A stretch of 5,679 nucleotides of DNA from Pelosinus fermentans. Its GTDB lineage: Bacteria; Bacillota; Negativicutes; DSM-13327. The notes under the pieces are model-generated. The model saw only the letters and a program-made list of their open reading frames with translations, did not search any database and was not told the DNA's origin. The stretch lies in the NCBI GenBank assembly GCA_002434245.1, contig DJJR01000054.1:1-5679 (forward strand). Reading direction: 5' to 3'. The position numbers were made by a program, and so were the translations under genes. Position 1 is the first letter of the stretch; each line of letters opens with the position of its first letter. Below, one piece after another: positions 5,132 through 5,679 of the stretch.

Positions 5132-5679
5132 ACAGTTACTGTTGCAGGAGAGTCGCGCCGTCAAAAAAAAGACATAGTAACCATTGCAGCCAATGGATCT
5201 ACTTAAGTTGCTTAACATGCTCATATTAGGAGATAAGCGATGAAGTTTTGCTATGGATGTAATCCCAATCATTACTTTTGAGTGTTCTGTAGAAACTACC
5301 TGAATTGGACAGCGTTCGTCTATTTCTTCTTCTGTTAGACCGAGAGATGATAATAAGAGTTCACGGTCTTTAGTGGAAAGGGGCTCAGAGAATTCGATAG
5401 ATCCTTGCGTCATCCATATTGTATAATCGTTATTTTTTATAATATCGATGGGTAAAATATCAATCCCTATTTTTTGAATGACCCTTCCCGATCCGAGTTG
5501 ATTTTCTATCGAGCGAGCATAGTGAGCTGCAATGGTGACGTGTCCACAAGATGGTACTTCAGTAGTTGGCGTAAAATATCTAAGTTTCACATCGTGACTT
5601 TCATCATCGGGTGGAAAAATGAAAACCGTCTCAGAATTATTAAGTTCTCGTGCGATCCGCTGCATAGCAAGTTCGGATA
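5123..5679 (-). pseudogene. PhzF-family isomerase fragment, C-terminally truncated
   Basis: PhzF-family proteins (PhzF, YddE and relatives) are cytoplasmic isomerases or epimerases of about 260-300 aa with two similar halves. Here only about 184 codons are visible. The frame is open past the window's right edge (SELA precedes the Met at 5663-5665), so the true start lies outside. Visible family features are IARELNNSETVFIF, whose Glu corresponds to the catalytic Glu45 of PhzF, RYFTPTTEVPSCGHVTIAAH, and CPIQVVSTEHSKVMIG. The protein then ends soon after GCNGYYVFF. The second-half block with the DPVTG-type motif, where PhzF has its other active-site residue, is missing. The break falls at a run of eight A (5163-5170 on the plus strand); another frame there continues with FDGATLLQQ and stops. 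Truncation makes it probably inactive. Confidence 0.78.

Overview
The window looks like a chromosomal segment of a low-GC Bacillota (Firmicutes), possibly an anaerobic clostridial or Negativicutes lineage. The grounds are AT-rich intergenic DNA, strong AGGAGG-type ribosome binding sites, TTG starts, and the gene families present. The genus cannot be fixed from the sequence. No rRNA, tRNA, CRISPR array, transposase or insertion sequence was found.

Left part (1-2164): a class I SAM-dependent methyltransferase gene, interrupted by a one-base frameshift at a run of seven A, is followed after about 30 bases by an intact APC-superfamily amino-acid/polyamine-type permease. The two are probably co-transcribed. 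Next come about 500 bases without a convincing gene (2165-2661). They hold a short open frame that may be a decayed gene remnant and a 12-bp stem-loop.

Central part (2662-5131): an ArsR-family repressor carries the CVC metalloid-binding motif and has a palindromic candidate operator in front of it. A three-gene unit follows: a MarR-family regulator with exactly four cysteines in two pairs, a COG0701/DUF318 (ArsP-like) permease with an FCSCS motif, and a small cysteine-rich DGC-domain protein with three CxxxC motifs. A good intrinsic terminator closes the unit. Nearly identical 20-bp operators (19/20 match) lie in front of marR and in front of the permease. The first sits at the centre of a 49-bp near-palindrome that also holds the best promoter. 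My reading is a self-regulated metal(loid) or thiol-reactive-compound efflux module: MarR senses, the permease exports, and the DGC protein binds or delivers the ligand. The two operators are seen directly; the substrate is inferred.

Right end (5123-5679): on the minus strand and converging on the same terminator is a PhzF-family isomerase fragment. Its 5' end lies outside the window and its C-terminal half is missing, so it is probably a pseudogene.

The central module looks richer in G+C than the left part. One 60-base row of the DGC gene (4741-4800) is 50% G+C by hand count, and one row of the APC permease (2041-2100) is 35%. This is a spot check and not a full composition analysis.
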